Positions 1 to 7,350 of a stretch of DNA of 59,225 nt are shown one piece after another. Every line of letters starts with the position of its first letter. The stretch's first letter is position 1. The translations under genes were made by a program, and so were the position numbers. Source of the stretch: JABCPE02 sp963520375 (lineage in GTDB: Bacteria > Bacteroidota > Bacteroidia > Flavobacteriales > Weeksellaceae); the NCBI GenBank assembly GCA_963520375.1, contig CAUQQF010000012.1, forward strand, positions 1 through 59,225, read 5' to 3'. Under the pieces are notes generated by a model that was given only the letters and a program-made list of their open reading frames with translations, searched no databases and was not told the origin of the DNA.

Positions 1-233
1 TTGCCCATCAGGATATAGGCGACCCCGAACCTTATTCAATAACTGAAACCACTTTTGATGAGCATAACAACGAAATTTTCGAGCGAATTAGCAACAAAGA
101 AGGAGAAGTTTATACTCGCAAATACACCTATCGCTATGATGCTCACGGCAATTGGATAGAGAAACGCATCGAATACTCCAAACGCTACACAAACCTTATT
201 GTAGAAAGAACAATAGAATATTACCCTATATAA
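1..233 (+). CDS. C-terminal part of a YD-repeat-like protein (5' end outside window)
   Basis: An open frame runs in from the left edge (first full codon at base 3) and stops with TAA at 231-233. The 76 visible residues contain two tandem segments of the type YxYDxxGNW, seen as YTYRYDAHGNWIEKR, followed by a closing IEYYPI. This resembles the YD/RHS-like repeats of many exported Bacteroidota proteins. No signal peptide or N-terminus can be seen. The next gene begins 4 bases after the stop, so the two are probably co-transcribed. No separate toxin domain is visible at the C-terminus. The molecular function is unknown. Confidence 0.65.
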   Translation, partial: AHQDIGDPEPYSITETTFDEHNNEIFERISNKEGEVYTRKYTYRYDAHGNWIEKRIEYSKRYTNLIVERTIEYYPI

Positions 234-237
234 ATAT

Positions 238-882
238 ATGAATAAAGAAAACATATTTACCCAAATCCGAACGCTCTTTGGTATAGAGGAGAATTGTGGT
301 TTTACAGAAGCTGAAATGCAGCCGTTTTTCAGTGTAGTGGAGCAAATGCCACAGCTGTTATATGATTATTACACGACTTTGGGAAAGCATCAGGCTTTGA
401 ACCAAACGCAAGATTGTTTGGTAACTCCTAAATCCAAACTTGCTCTTTTTAACAATCCAGACTATTTTGTTTTTTATGCAGAAAATCAAAATTGTTGTTT
501 ATGGGCAATTGCAAAGGAAGATTTAGGCGAAGAAAACCCTAAGGTATATGTTAGCTATAACCAAAAAGAATGGCAGGTGGAATGCGATACATTATCTGAA
601 TTTTTGTTGGCTATGGCTCACTTACAGGCAGTGTTTGCTTTGCCTTATACTTATGAAGGCTTTAAATTCATTACTTCCGAAGATTTGACAGCTATAAAAT
701 CCCATTTTCCCAAAAAGCCTTTCGCTATACGCCATTGGTTACAAGGGGCGGAGTTCTATGGCGGGGCTACTGACAGCATAGTGGTTTTAGATGGAGGTGA
801 GCAGCTGGTGTATGCATCTTCATCAGAAAGTTCCTTTGAGGAAATGGATCGTTTTTTAGAGAATATAGGAGAAGAAATGTAA
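238..882 (+). CDS. SUKH (SMI1/KNR4)-like protein, probable immunity protein
   Basis: This 214-residue protein has no signal peptide, so it is probably cytosolic. Residues about 20-160 have the layout of SMI1/KNR4-type (SUKH) proteins. There is an acidic GFTEAEM segment, a helix ending in LLYDYYTTLGKH, and then beta-rich stretches such as DYFVFYAENQNCCLWAI. SUKH proteins commonly act as antidotes in bacterial polymorphic toxin systems by binding the toxin domain. The ATG lies 4 bases after the YD-repeat-like gene, which is the usual toxin-immunity order, but the toxin partner cannot be confirmed. The family call rests on overall pattern rather than a single diagnostic motif. Confidence 0.55.
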   Translation: MNKENIFTQIRTLFGIEENCGFTEAEMQPFFSVVEQMPQLLYDYYTTLGKHQALNQTQDCLVTPKSKLALFNNPDYFVFYAENQNCCLWAIAKEDLGEENPKVYVSYNQKEWQVECDTLSEFLLAMAHLQAVFALPYTYEGFKFITSEDLTAIKSHFPKKPFAIRHWLQGAEFYGGATDSIVVLDGGEQLVYASSSESSFEEMDRFLENIGEEM

Positions 883-931
883 GATTTGAAAACGCAGTCA
901 TAAAGCGAAAAATATTTTAATAGAATAAAAA

Positions 932-1360
932 ATGAACAGCACAAAATCCATATCGTTTTTAGATACTGAGAATGGAGATTTTTTTCTTATAAATGGAGTA
1001 GTGATTTCTTCTAAAACTACTTTTTCTTCGCTCAGAGAGCAGTTTCCTGATAATGATATTTGGGATGTGGGGACAGGGTTTTATTGGATTTATTTTGAAA
1101 AATGTCTTTTTGAGGGAAAAGAGTTTGATGTTTCTATTTGTTTTGAAGGAGAAAAACTCGAAACAATATTTTTTTCTATGAAAGAAAGATACACACCTTG
1201 GGAAAACTGGACAGAGGAATATGAACTTCAAACTGAAAAACTGTATAAAAAATGGCTTACAGCACACATAGGGGAAGAGTGGGAGTTTGTCTGGGGAGAG
1301 GTAGGAGCCGCTTTTGATAGGAAAGGAGGAAGGACAAATATGTGGGTCAGTTATATTTGA
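932..1360 (+). CDS. Unrecognised 142-residue protein, possible immunity protein
   Basis: The protein is 142 residues, cytosolic by appearance and rich in aromatic and acidic residues. Its C-terminal half (from about residue 88) reads WENWTEEYELQ, then WLTAHIGEEWEFVWGEVG, and ends in VSYI. I do not recognise the family. Size, acidity and position between a SUKH-like gene and a DUF695/RraB gene suggest an accessory immunity-type protein, but this is contextual inference only. The ATG at 932 follows the preceding stop by 49 bases. Confidence 0.6.
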   Translation: MNSTKSISFLDTENGDFFLINGVVISSKTTFSSLREQFPDNDIWDVGTGFYWIYFEKCLFEGKEFDVSICFEGEKLETIFFSMKERYTPWENWTEEYELQTEKLYKKWLTAHIGEEWEFVWGEVGAAFDRKGGRTNMWVSYI

Positions 1361-1392
1361 TTTGCATAAAATACAAAAAAAATGTAATTTTA
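1361..1392 (+). promoter_or_regulatory. Predicted Bacteroidota promoter for the DUF695/RraB gene
   Basis: TTTG at 1361-1364 and TAATTTTA at 1385-1392 are separated by 20 bases, matching the TTTG-N(19-21)-TAnnTTTG pattern apart from the last base. The element begins one base after the preceding stop codon and supports the ATG at 1408 as the real start. Confidence 0.55.
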
Positions 1393-1407
1393 GCAAAAAA
1401 TAAAAAC

Positions 1408-2175
1408 ATGAGTATAAATAGTAACTATGAAGTTCCACAGAATTGGGATTTCTTTTTCTGCCGAGTTGAGGGAAAACCAGCTTCTGTAAGAGTGAATTTA
1501 GCCCTAAGACAGATAGCTCCAGTTGAGGGATATAAATACCGCTTGAACTTTCTCATTAAAATGAAAAACCCAACACCAGAGGGTATGTCTTCTAATGAGG
1601 AATATCCTATTTTGTGTGATATAGAGGATGCTATATCAGATAAAATGGAACAGATGGGAGCCATCTCAGCAGGAGCTGTGAAATCAGGTGGAATTTTGGA
1701 ACTTATCTATTATACCAATCTTTCTGGGGGGCTTACAGAGGCTTGTGTAGATGTGTTGGAAGGTTTTGATGGTTATCTGTATAAAAGTTATTTCGAGGAA
1801 GATCCAGAGTGGAAGGATTATTTTGAATTCCTATTCCCAGACCCGTACTCTTACCAATCTATGCAAAACAGAAAAGTAGTGATGCAGTTAGAAGAAAATG
1901 GGGATAACCTAGATGCTCCGCGAGAAATAGACCATTGGATTTATTTTGATAATGAACAGAGCCGAGCACAATATGTGGAAAAAGTAATAAGAAAAGGCTA
2001 CAAAGTGGTTTCAGAAGACTTCATAGAGGAAGGAAATTCTCACCATTTTCAGCTGCATATTGTAAGACAAGATTGTCCACATGAAATAGATGAGATAGTC
2101 TGGGAACTGAAAGAACTAGCCGATAATTATGACGCCTACTATGACGGCTGGGAAAGCGTGATAGTAAAACAGTAA
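1408..2175 (+). CDS. DUF695 / RraB-like domain protein
   Basis: The start was placed at the internal ATG 1408, which follows a good promoter; the longer open frame begins inside the upstream gene. The 255-residue product has an N-terminal region (to about 130) resembling DUF695, with NWDFFFCRVEGKPASVRVNL. Its C-terminal region (about 145-255) resembles the RraB/DUF1260 fold, with REIDHWIYFDNEQSR and ending in NYDAYYDGWESV. Proteins with this two-domain order are common in accessory regions. RraB in gamma-proteobacteria inhibits RNase E, but that role should not be carried over automatically. No signal peptide is present. Confidence 0.7.
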   Translation: MSINSNYEVPQNWDFFFCRVEGKPASVRVNLALRQIAPVEGYKYRLNFLIKMKNPTPEGMSSNEEYPILCDIEDAISDKMEQMGAISAGAVKSGGILELIYYTNLSGGLTEACVDVLEGFDGYLYKSYFEEDPEWKDYFEFLFPDPYSYQSMQNRKVVMQLEENGDNLDAPREIDHWIYFDNEQSRAQYVEKVIRKGYKVVSEDFIEEGNSHHFQLHIVRQDCPHEIDEIVWELKELADNYDAYYDGWESVIVKQ

Positions 2176-2223
2176 ATATCAGAGCCAAGAGTTTTCTTGG
2201 CTTTATTTAAAAATAAATGATAA

Positions 2224-2712
2224 ATGACTTACAATGCATTCTATAATGTGATGGTATCTCTTCCTGAGAACCATGAAAACCGCGACCTTGAGGAATATTT
2301 GCTGGCATTGTTTTCTTTAGTGAAAAAGCATGAAAAAGAGCCTTTTTCGCCAGAGTTGTGCATTGAAATTATACAAAAAGCCTTTACCCAAACGCCTATG
2401 TCATTTGATGAAAAATGGCTTTCTGTCTGTGATGCTCCTGATGAAGGGAAAGGTATGGATTTCACTCAAAATGTTTTAATTTTCCAAATAGCTGAACTGC
2501 ATAGAATGCGGGATAAGGAACTGCAAAATCCGCAGAGATATTCAGGAATCAATTCCGAAACGGATAATTGGTGGTATAATTTTGACCCTTTTACTAATCT
2601 GGAATGTGGTGCAGAATGGTTTTTGGATAGTGCTGATAGTGAGGAAGATGATATTTCTGCAGACTGGGGATTTTTAGGAAAACTCCTTGAAATAGGGCGT
2701 GTTTATGAATAG
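2224..2712 (+). CDS. Unrecognised 162-residue acidic protein
   Basis: This is a cytosolic, strongly acidic 162-residue protein. The first 60 residues look like paired helices (YLLALFSLVKKHEKEPFSPE). The C-terminus carries the acidic run SADSEEDDISADW and closes with LLEIGRVYE, a type of ending I associate with small Bacteroidota accessory proteins but cannot assign to a family. It closes the strip of presumed immunity-type genes at the left edge and is followed by a gene remnant. Confidence 0.6.
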   Translation: MTYNAFYNVMVSLPENHENRDLEEYLLALFSLVKKHEKEPFSPELCIEIIQKAFTQTPMSFDEKWLSVCDAPDEGKGMDFTQNVLIFQIAELHRMRDKELQNPQRYSGINSETDNWWYNFDPFTNLECGAEWFLDSADSEEDDISADWGFLGKLLEIGRVYE

Positions 2713-2818
2713 ATTTTTTATAATCAAATTCTAATCAGTTAATTTTCTATAAAATACTTGAAAATAATCAAAAACAAAGGAGTAAATAATTTTTAAACTA
2801 AATTTAGACATTCAAACA

Positions 2819-2869
2819 ATGAAAAATGTTTTAATAATAAACGGGCATCCAGATATGGTGCAGTGCTAA
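2819..2869 (+). pseudogene. Remnant of a flavodoxin-fold NAD(P)H oxidoreductase (N-terminus only)
   Basis: An ATG at 2819 opens a 16-codon frame reading MKNVLIINGHPDMVQC and then stops. KNVLIINGHPD is the typical first strand and phosphate-loop entry of the flavodoxin_2 family (KefF/MdaB-type NAD(P)H quinone oxidoreductases), which are normally about 170-200 residues. Nothing after codon 12 resembles that family. A terminator-like hairpin follows within 20 bases. I interpret this as the surviving start of a deleted gene. Confidence 0.6.
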
Positions 2870-2883
2870 TAAAACTGATAAAA

Positions 2884-2917
2884 TATCCCTTTTCTGAAAT
2901 AGAGAAGGGAATTTTTA
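2884..2917. terminator. Bidirectional terminator hairpin
   Basis: TCCCTTTTCT (2886-2895) pairs with AGAGAAGGGA (2901-2910) with one G-U pair. T-rich sequence lies to the right and A-rich sequence to the left, so it can end both the oxidoreductase remnant (+) and the DUF488 gene (-). Confidence 0.7.
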
Positions 2918-2923
2918 TAAGGT

Positions 2924-3277
2924 TTAATTGGGTAATTTGGAAAGCAGAAAATCTTTGAGAATAGGAAGGTGGCATTTCTCTATTTCCTTGGCAGCGGTGA
3001 GGAGGGTAAGAGTTTTTTTGTCATGAACAAGCTCCAAAAAGGCATCTACGGCGGTGTTTTGTTCCAGCTCGTTTTGGTAATCGTGGCTAAAAGAATCGAA
3101 ATCCTGTGTCTGGTGATAGGTTTTCCGTAGAAGTGTGGAGGGAGCGATTTCTTTTGCCCAAAAATCAAAATCCAACTCTTCCTTTTTGATGCCACGAGGC
3201 CAAAGGCGGTCAGCAAGCACACGAAAACCATCTGTTTCATCAGGAATTTCGTAAACTCGTTTTAGGTTGATAAGCAT
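2924..3277 (-). CDS. DUF488 family protein (YeaO-like)
   Basis: This 117-residue protein carries the hallmark block FRVLADRLWPRGIKKEEL (residues about 18-35), followed by W-AKEIAPSTLLRKTY. Both are diagnostic of the YeaO branch of DUF488, small cytosolic proteins of unknown biochemical role. The length matches the family. It stands alone, convergent with the upstream remnant and divergent from purH. The ATG at 3277 begins the conserved MLINLKRVYE segment, so the start is secure. Confidence 0.85.
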   Translation of the reverse strand: MLINLKRVYEIPDETDGFRVLADRLWPRGIKKEELDFDFWAKEIAPSTLLRKTYHQTQDFDSFSHDYQNELEQNTAVDAFLELVHDKKTLTLLTAAKEIEKCHLPILKDFLLSKLPN

Positions 3278-3348
3278 TTTAATTAAGTTTTTATTGGTAA
3301 AAATACGAATATTTAATTCTAAAACTTACATTAACCAATTATTATTTT

Positions 3349-3356
3349 TAATTTTG
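3349..3356 (+). promoter_or_regulatory. -7 box of the purH promoter
   Basis: TAATTTTG is a perfect TAnnTTTG match and ends 18 bases before the purH ATG. No clear TTTG is seen at the -33 position. No purine-repressor site was recognised. Confidence 0.6.
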
Positions 3357-3374
3357 TGAAACTTAAATTTAACT

Positions 3375-4889
3375 ATGAAAAAAAGAGTCTTAATCAGCGT
3401 TTCGGACAAGAGCGGACTTACGGAATTCGCTCAGTTCTTAGAAAAAAACAATTACCAACTTATCTCCACAGGCGGAACTTTCAAACATCTGAAAGATGCT
3501 GGGCTTAGTCCTATTCAGATAGATGAGGTTACGAATTTCCCAGAAATGCTGGACGGAAGGGTAAAAACCCTTCACCCAAAAGTGCATGGAGGACTTCTCG
3601 CTGTGCGTGATAATAAAGAGCACATGGACACAGTAGCCGAGCACGGAATAGAACTGATAGACATGGTGGTGGTGAATCTTTACCCATTTTTCGAAAATGC
3701 AGGGAAGAATATTCCTTTGGATGAAAAGGTGGAGTTTATCGACATAGGAGGGCCGTCTATGCTTCGTTCAGCAGCAAAGAATTTTAAATCTGTGACAGTC
3801 ATCACTAATGTGGAAGATTACGAGAAAGTAAAATCTGAAATAGAAACTTCGGGCGATACTACTTTGGAAACTCGTAAAACCCTTGCAGGAAAGGTGTTTA
3901 ACCTTACTTCTGCCTATGATGCAGCCATTTCCAAAATGCTTTTGGAGGAGGAATATCCGCAGTATCTGAATGCTTCTTACAAGAAAGTTTCGGATTTACG
4001 ATATGGCGAAAATCCGCATCAGTCCGCGGCTTACTATGTTTCAACAGTGGAAAATGGAGCGATGAAAGATTTTGAACAGCTGGGAGGAAAGGAACTTTCG
4101 TTCAACAATCTTCGCGATATGGATTTATGCTGGAAAGTAGTAAATGAATTCAAAAACGAAATGGCGTGCTGCGCCGTAAAACACTCTACGCCGTGCGGTG
4201 TAGCCATCGGAAATACAGCGGTGGAAACTTATACTAAAACCTTTGAGTGCGACCCTGTTTCTATCTTCGGAGGCATTGTGGCGATGAACTATAAGGTGGA
4301 TGCTGCCACAGCGGAGGAGCTTGGGAAGACTTTCCTTGAAATCGTGATGGCGGTAGATTTTGAGGAGAAAGCGCTGGAAATCCTTAGACAAAAGAAAAAC
4401 CTTAGAATTATTAAAATTAAAAACCCTGTTTCGGACAAACAGACTTGGGTAAAAATAGATGGCGGACTGCTGGTGCAGGACTGCGATAATCAGTTCTCGG
4501 AGGAAATAAAAGTAGTAACCGAAAAACAGCCGACAGAGGAACAGAGAAAAGCCCTGCTTTTTGCACAGCGAGTGGTGAAATATGTAAAATCCAATGCAAT
4601 AGTAGTTTCTAACGGAACGCAGGCGCTGGGAATCGGTGGCGGACAGGTCAATAGAATCTGGGCGACACAGCAGGCGGTGGAAAGAGCCAAAGAGAAATTC
4701 AGCGGAGAGCTGGTTCTGGCTTCGGATGCCTTTTTCCCGTTCCGCGATGTGGTGGATTTCTGTGCAGAAAAAGACATAAAAGCCATCATCCAGCCAGGCG
4801 GAAGCATCAAGGATGAAGAAAGCATAGAGGCTGCCAATCAGCACGGCATCCCAATGCTGCTCACTGGAATGAGACACTTTTTACACTAA
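3375..4889 (+). CDS. purH: Bifunctional AICAR transformylase / IMP cyclohydrolase
   Basis: PurH catalyses the last two steps of IMP synthesis: formylation of AICAR with 10-formyl-THF, then ring closure. The 504 residues match the usual length. The N-terminal MGS-like cyclohydrolase domain (about 1-190) shows VSDKSGL, STGGT and LDGRVKTLHPKVHGG (59-73). The transformylase domain (about 200-504) has the catalytic KHSTPCG (Lys269-His270), LRYGENPHQ and SDAFFPF. It is a single-gene unit with its own -7 box and terminator, as purine genes are scattered here. Cytosolic. Confidence 0.97.
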   Translation: MKKRVLISVSDKSGLTEFAQFLEKNNYQLISTGGTFKHLKDAGLSPIQIDEVTNFPEMLDGRVKTLHPKVHGGLLAVRDNKEHMDTVAEHGIELIDMVVVNLYPFFENAGKNIPLDEKVEFIDIGGPSMLRSAAKNFKSVTVITNVEDYEKVKSEIETSGDTTLETRKTLAGKVFNLTSAYDAAISKMLLEEEYPQYLNASYKKVSDLRYGENPHQSAAYYVSTVENGAMKDFEQLGGKELSFNNLRDMDLCWKVVNEFKNEMACCAVKHSTPCGVAIGNTAVETYTKTFECDPVSIFGGIVAMNYKVDAATAEELGKTFLEIVMAVDFEEKALEILRQKKNLRIIKIKNPVSDKQTWVKIDGGLLVQDCDNQFSEEIKVVTEKQPTEEQRKALLFAQRVVKYVKSNAIVVSNGTQALGIGGGQVNRIWATQQAVERAKEKFSGELVLASDAFFPFRDVVDFCAEKDIKAIIQPGGSIKDEESIEAANQHGIPMLLTGMRHFLH

Positions 4890-4902
4890 AAATATATTTT
4901 AT

Positions 4903-4940
4903 AAATCTGAGAACGCAAAATTCTCAGATTTTTGTTTTTT
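4903..4940 (+). terminator. purH terminator
   Basis: AAATCTGAGAA (4903-4913) and TTCTCAGATTT (4921-4931) form a perfect 11-bp stem with a 7-base loop, followed by a T-rich run. Confidence 0.85.
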
Positions 4941-5090
4941 GTGAATGTTACTTATTTGCCTAAAAAATCAGTCCTTTAAGACAAATTCAAATATAATCTA
5001 TATTAGTCACTACATAATTTTACAATAAAAAGGCTATGTAAAATATTGAATTGACAAGGGATATATGTAATTAATTTCTATTGTAAAGAA

Positions 5091-5125
5091 AAAAAGTCCG
5101 TGTTAAACGATTTTAACACGGACTT
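5091..5125 (-). terminator. Terminator of the DUF421 gene
   Basis: AAGTCCGTGTTAAA (5094-5107) pairs with TTTAACACGGACTT (5112-5125) around a short loop. Read on the minus strand, the stem is followed by seven T residues. Confidence 0.85.
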
Positions 5126-5143
5126 ATATTTATTTTTAAAGGT

Positions 5144-5854
5144 TTATACCTGAGTATTATCAGGTTCAATCTCGTGAGCCTCAACTTCTATTATTCCACG
5201 CTTTACCTTGCCTTCAAAAGAGACAAAATAAATGCCCTTATTCGGTGTCCATTCCATACAGAAAAGCTCCGATGGACTGTTAAAGCCATTTCGCTTGATA
5301 TGATACAAAGCCCATTCCTTTGATTTTTCACTTCCTGCAAGACCACTCTCTACAAATTCTCCATTGTTTACAATTAAAAAAGAATCTGCCATTTTTCCTG
5401 TAGGAAGAACCGTAACTGCACCATTCGTTTCGAATAATACATCTTCAACATCAAACATTGAGAAAATACCCTTTTGTCTTAGCAACATACGAAATTGTTC
5501 CATCTCTAGGCTATTTCTTTTGAAGTTTCCAAAGTTTATAATTCCTTTTTTAACAAGGAAATCACTCTTTCCCTTAATAAGATGTCTCATATATGCAGAA
5601 CGCATCGCAAAACGAACGAGCATATTGAAGCCAGTCCACACAATCAAGGCAAATATGATATGCAACATTGACATATCTGGATTATACAATACACCACCGA
5701 CTAATGCACCAATAACAAAGGCACTTACGGTGTCAAGGGGAGTTATCTGTGCCATCTGTGCTTTACCTGTGATTCGCAGAAAAGCCAAAATTCCTATCAT
5801 GCCCGTAACTAGTTTTAGAGTGATACTTATATAGGGCTGTAATAATTCCATCAT
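5144..5854 (-). CDS. DUF421 (YetF-like) membrane protein
   Basis: The 236-residue protein has three predicted membrane segments in its first 85 residues, including the conserved LRITGKAQMAQITPLDTVSA motif. A soluble C-terminal domain (about 90-200) follows, with FLVKKGIINFGNFKRNSLEM and DVLFETNGAVTVLP. This is the DUF421/YetF architecture, known structurally in Bacillus but with unknown activity. The protein ends in an acidic tail. It is transcribed alone from a -7 box at 5890-5897 (TATATTTG on the minus strand). Initiation could be at either of the two adjacent Met codons. Confidence 0.85.
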   Translation of the reverse strand: MMELLQPYISITLKLVTGMIGILAFLRITGKAQMAQITPLDTVSAFVIGALVGGVLYNPDMSMLHIIFALIVWTGFNMLVRFAMRSAYMRHLIKGKSDFLVKKGIINFGNFKRNSLEMEQFRMLLRQKGIFSMFDVEDVLFETNGAVTVLPTGKMADSFLIVNNGEFVESGLAGSEKSKEWALYHIKRNGFNSPSELFCMEWTPNKGIYFVSFEGKVKRGIIEVEAHEIEPDNTQV

Positions 5855-6056
5855 AATACTTTATTTTTAATAATTATGTCGCGAAATTACAAATATAATC
5901 TAATCTCAACAATATTTTTTAGGAAAATACAACATTGGTACTGCGCTTTTCTTATTTTAAATAATGTTTATTAAGAATATCGTACAAATTAACATAATTC
6001 TTATTCTTATTAGATGTTAAGTTCTATTTTATGGATAATGTAAAATATAAATACAG

Positions 6057-6091
6057 AAAAAATCAGTCCTTCTGGGGGCTGATTTTTTTTA
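6057..6091 (+). terminator. Orphan terminator hairpin upstream of the PCMD operon
   Basis: AAAATCAGTCC pairs with GGGGCTGATTTT (about 11 bp, one G-U) and is followed by a run of T. No plus-strand gene lies between the DUF421 promoter and this hairpin, so it either ends a short non-coding transcript or acts as an insulator. Confidence 0.6.
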
Positions 6092-6099
6092 TGATTTCT

Positions 6100-6129
6100 T
6101 TTGATTTTTTTATGATTTTTTTAATTTTG
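6100..6129 (+). promoter_or_regulatory. Promoter of the PCMD lipoprotein / outer membrane operon
   Basis: TTTG at 6100-6103 and TAATTTTG at 6122-6129 are spaced by 18 bases, a full Bacteroidota promoter. It predicts a 5' leader of about 80 bases before ATG 6217. Confidence 0.65.
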
Positions 6130-6216
6130 CACCTTCATTTCTTTAACAAGGGCAAAACAAAAGTCGTTCTAGGCTTGCGAAACTCTTATATGTTTAATAA
6201 AAAAATTATAAATAAA

Positions 6217-7326
6217 ATGAAAACAAGTAGATTTATTCCTGCTGTGGTGGTATCCGCGGGGTTGTTATTCAACTCTTGTATCCGCGAAGAAGCGCTCAAT
6301 ATGGAAGCAGACATTGAAGGTGTAACAATAGCTAATGCGGAAAGTTTGTTACAGACAGAACCAGTGGTAGAAGATAACACAGTTACTTTTAGAATTAAAG
6401 AATTTCCTGGAAATTATCTTTTTGCTCCAGAATTTAAACTATCAGATGGAGCAACTATCTCTCCTGCGAGTGGAACGATTATGGATTTTAGTGAGCCTCG
6501 TAAATATACTGTAACATCTCAAGATGGAGCATGGAAAAAAGAGTATATAGTTACTTTTGTAATAGATAATGAAACTATTATAAAAGGTTACTATCCATTT
6601 GAAAATGTGGATATTGTATCAAGAGGGAAATATCATGATTTCTATGAATTGATAGATGGAAATAAAGTGAAAGAATGGTCAAATGCTAATTCTGGATATT
6701 CCTTATCTCTTCTTTTTTCAGGACAGACACAAGAACCAACAGCATATCCTACTTATCAAATCAGTGATGGGTATAGAGGTAATGCGGTGAGATTAGTTAC
6801 AAAAGATACAGGAGCTACAGGAAGAGGGTTTGGAAGTCCATTAGCCGCTGGAAACTTTTTCTTGGGAACTTTTAGTCTTAATGTATTTAGCCCTTTAAGT
6901 TCTACTAAATTTGGAATTCCTTATACAATCAAAAAAGCACCAAAATCTATTATTGGATATTATAGATATAAAGCTGGTGAAGATTTTCAAAATAATAGCG
7001 GTTCTTCAGCTCTGACCAAAGATACTTGGAATGCCTATGCTATATTATTTGAAAAAGCTGATAGAAATAACTATTTATTAGGAGACCATAACTTTGCTGA
7101 TGCACGAATGGTAAGCGTAGCCAAACTAAAAGATGCAGACAGAAAAGAAGCGAGTGGATGGACAAAATTTGAATTTCCTTTTGAGTTTGTGAGTGGAAAA
7201 TCTTTTGATCCTACTAAAGAGTATATGTTCACGATAGTCTTTACATCTAGTATAGAAGGAGATAAATTTAATGGTGCGATAGGAAGTACATTGGATATTG
7301 ATGAGGTTCAAATCATTACAGAATAA
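6217..7326 (+). CDS. PCMD-domain lipoprotein
   Basis: Start at ATG 6217 because it begins a clear lipoprotein signal peptide: MKTSRF, a hydrophobic stretch, then lipobox LFNSC (Cys22). The mature 348-residue protein has a small N-terminal beta domain (about 30-110) ending in KYTVTSQDGAWKKEY. A C-terminal domain follows with WNAYAILFEK, GWTKFEFPFEF and the closing GSTLDIDEVQII. This is the layout of the 'putative carbohydrate metabolism domain' (PCMD) family of Bacteroidota lipoproteins. A glycan-binding surface or periplasmic role is inferred from the family, not shown. The beta-barrel gene 24 bases downstream is its probable partner. Confidence 0.75.
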   Translation: MKTSRFIPAVVVSAGLLFNSCIREEALNMEADIEGVTIANAESLLQTEPVVEDNTVTFRIKEFPGNYLFAPEFKLSDGATISPASGTIMDFSEPRKYTVTSQDGAWKKEYIVTFVIDNETIIKGYYPFENVDIVSRGKYHDFYELIDGNKVKEWSNANSGYSLSLLFSGQTQEPTAYPTYQISDGYRGNAVRLVTKDTGATGRGFGSPLAAGNFFLGTFSLNVFSPLSSTKFGIPYTIKKAPKSIIGYYRYKAGEDFQNNSGSSALTKDTWNAYAILFEKADRNNYLLGDHNFADARMVSVAKLKDADRKEASGWTKFEFPFEFVSGKSFDPTKEYMFTIVFTSSIEGDKFNGAIGSTLDIDEVQIITE

Positions 7327-7350
7327 ATAATTTAAACAAGAGATAATCTA

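Larger units (their letters stand above)
5855..6216. other. Gene-free divergent intergenic region
   Basis: No convincing gene was found in these 362 bases. They hold the minus-strand -7 box for the DUF421 gene (5890-5897, CAAATATA on plus), a strong hairpin with a T-run at 6057-6091, and the plus-strand promoter of the PCMD operon (6100-6129). The open frame that extends upstream of 6217 crosses this terminator and promoter, so it is not treated as coding. Confidence 0.7.

Noticed and set aside
4125..4877. 250-codon minus-strand open frame inside purH
   Set aside because: It is a shadow of purH codon usage with no recognisable domain; long antisense frames of this type occur in several genes here.
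4963..6072. Shared AAAAAATCAGTCCTT at about 4964 and 6057 as a repeat pair
   Set aside because: Only about 15 AT-rich bases are shared, and only the second copy forms a hairpin; chance is sufficient.
6031..6216. 62-codon N-terminal extension of the PCMD lipoprotein
   Set aside because: It crosses a terminator hairpin and a full promoter, and the lipoprotein signal peptide begins at 6217.
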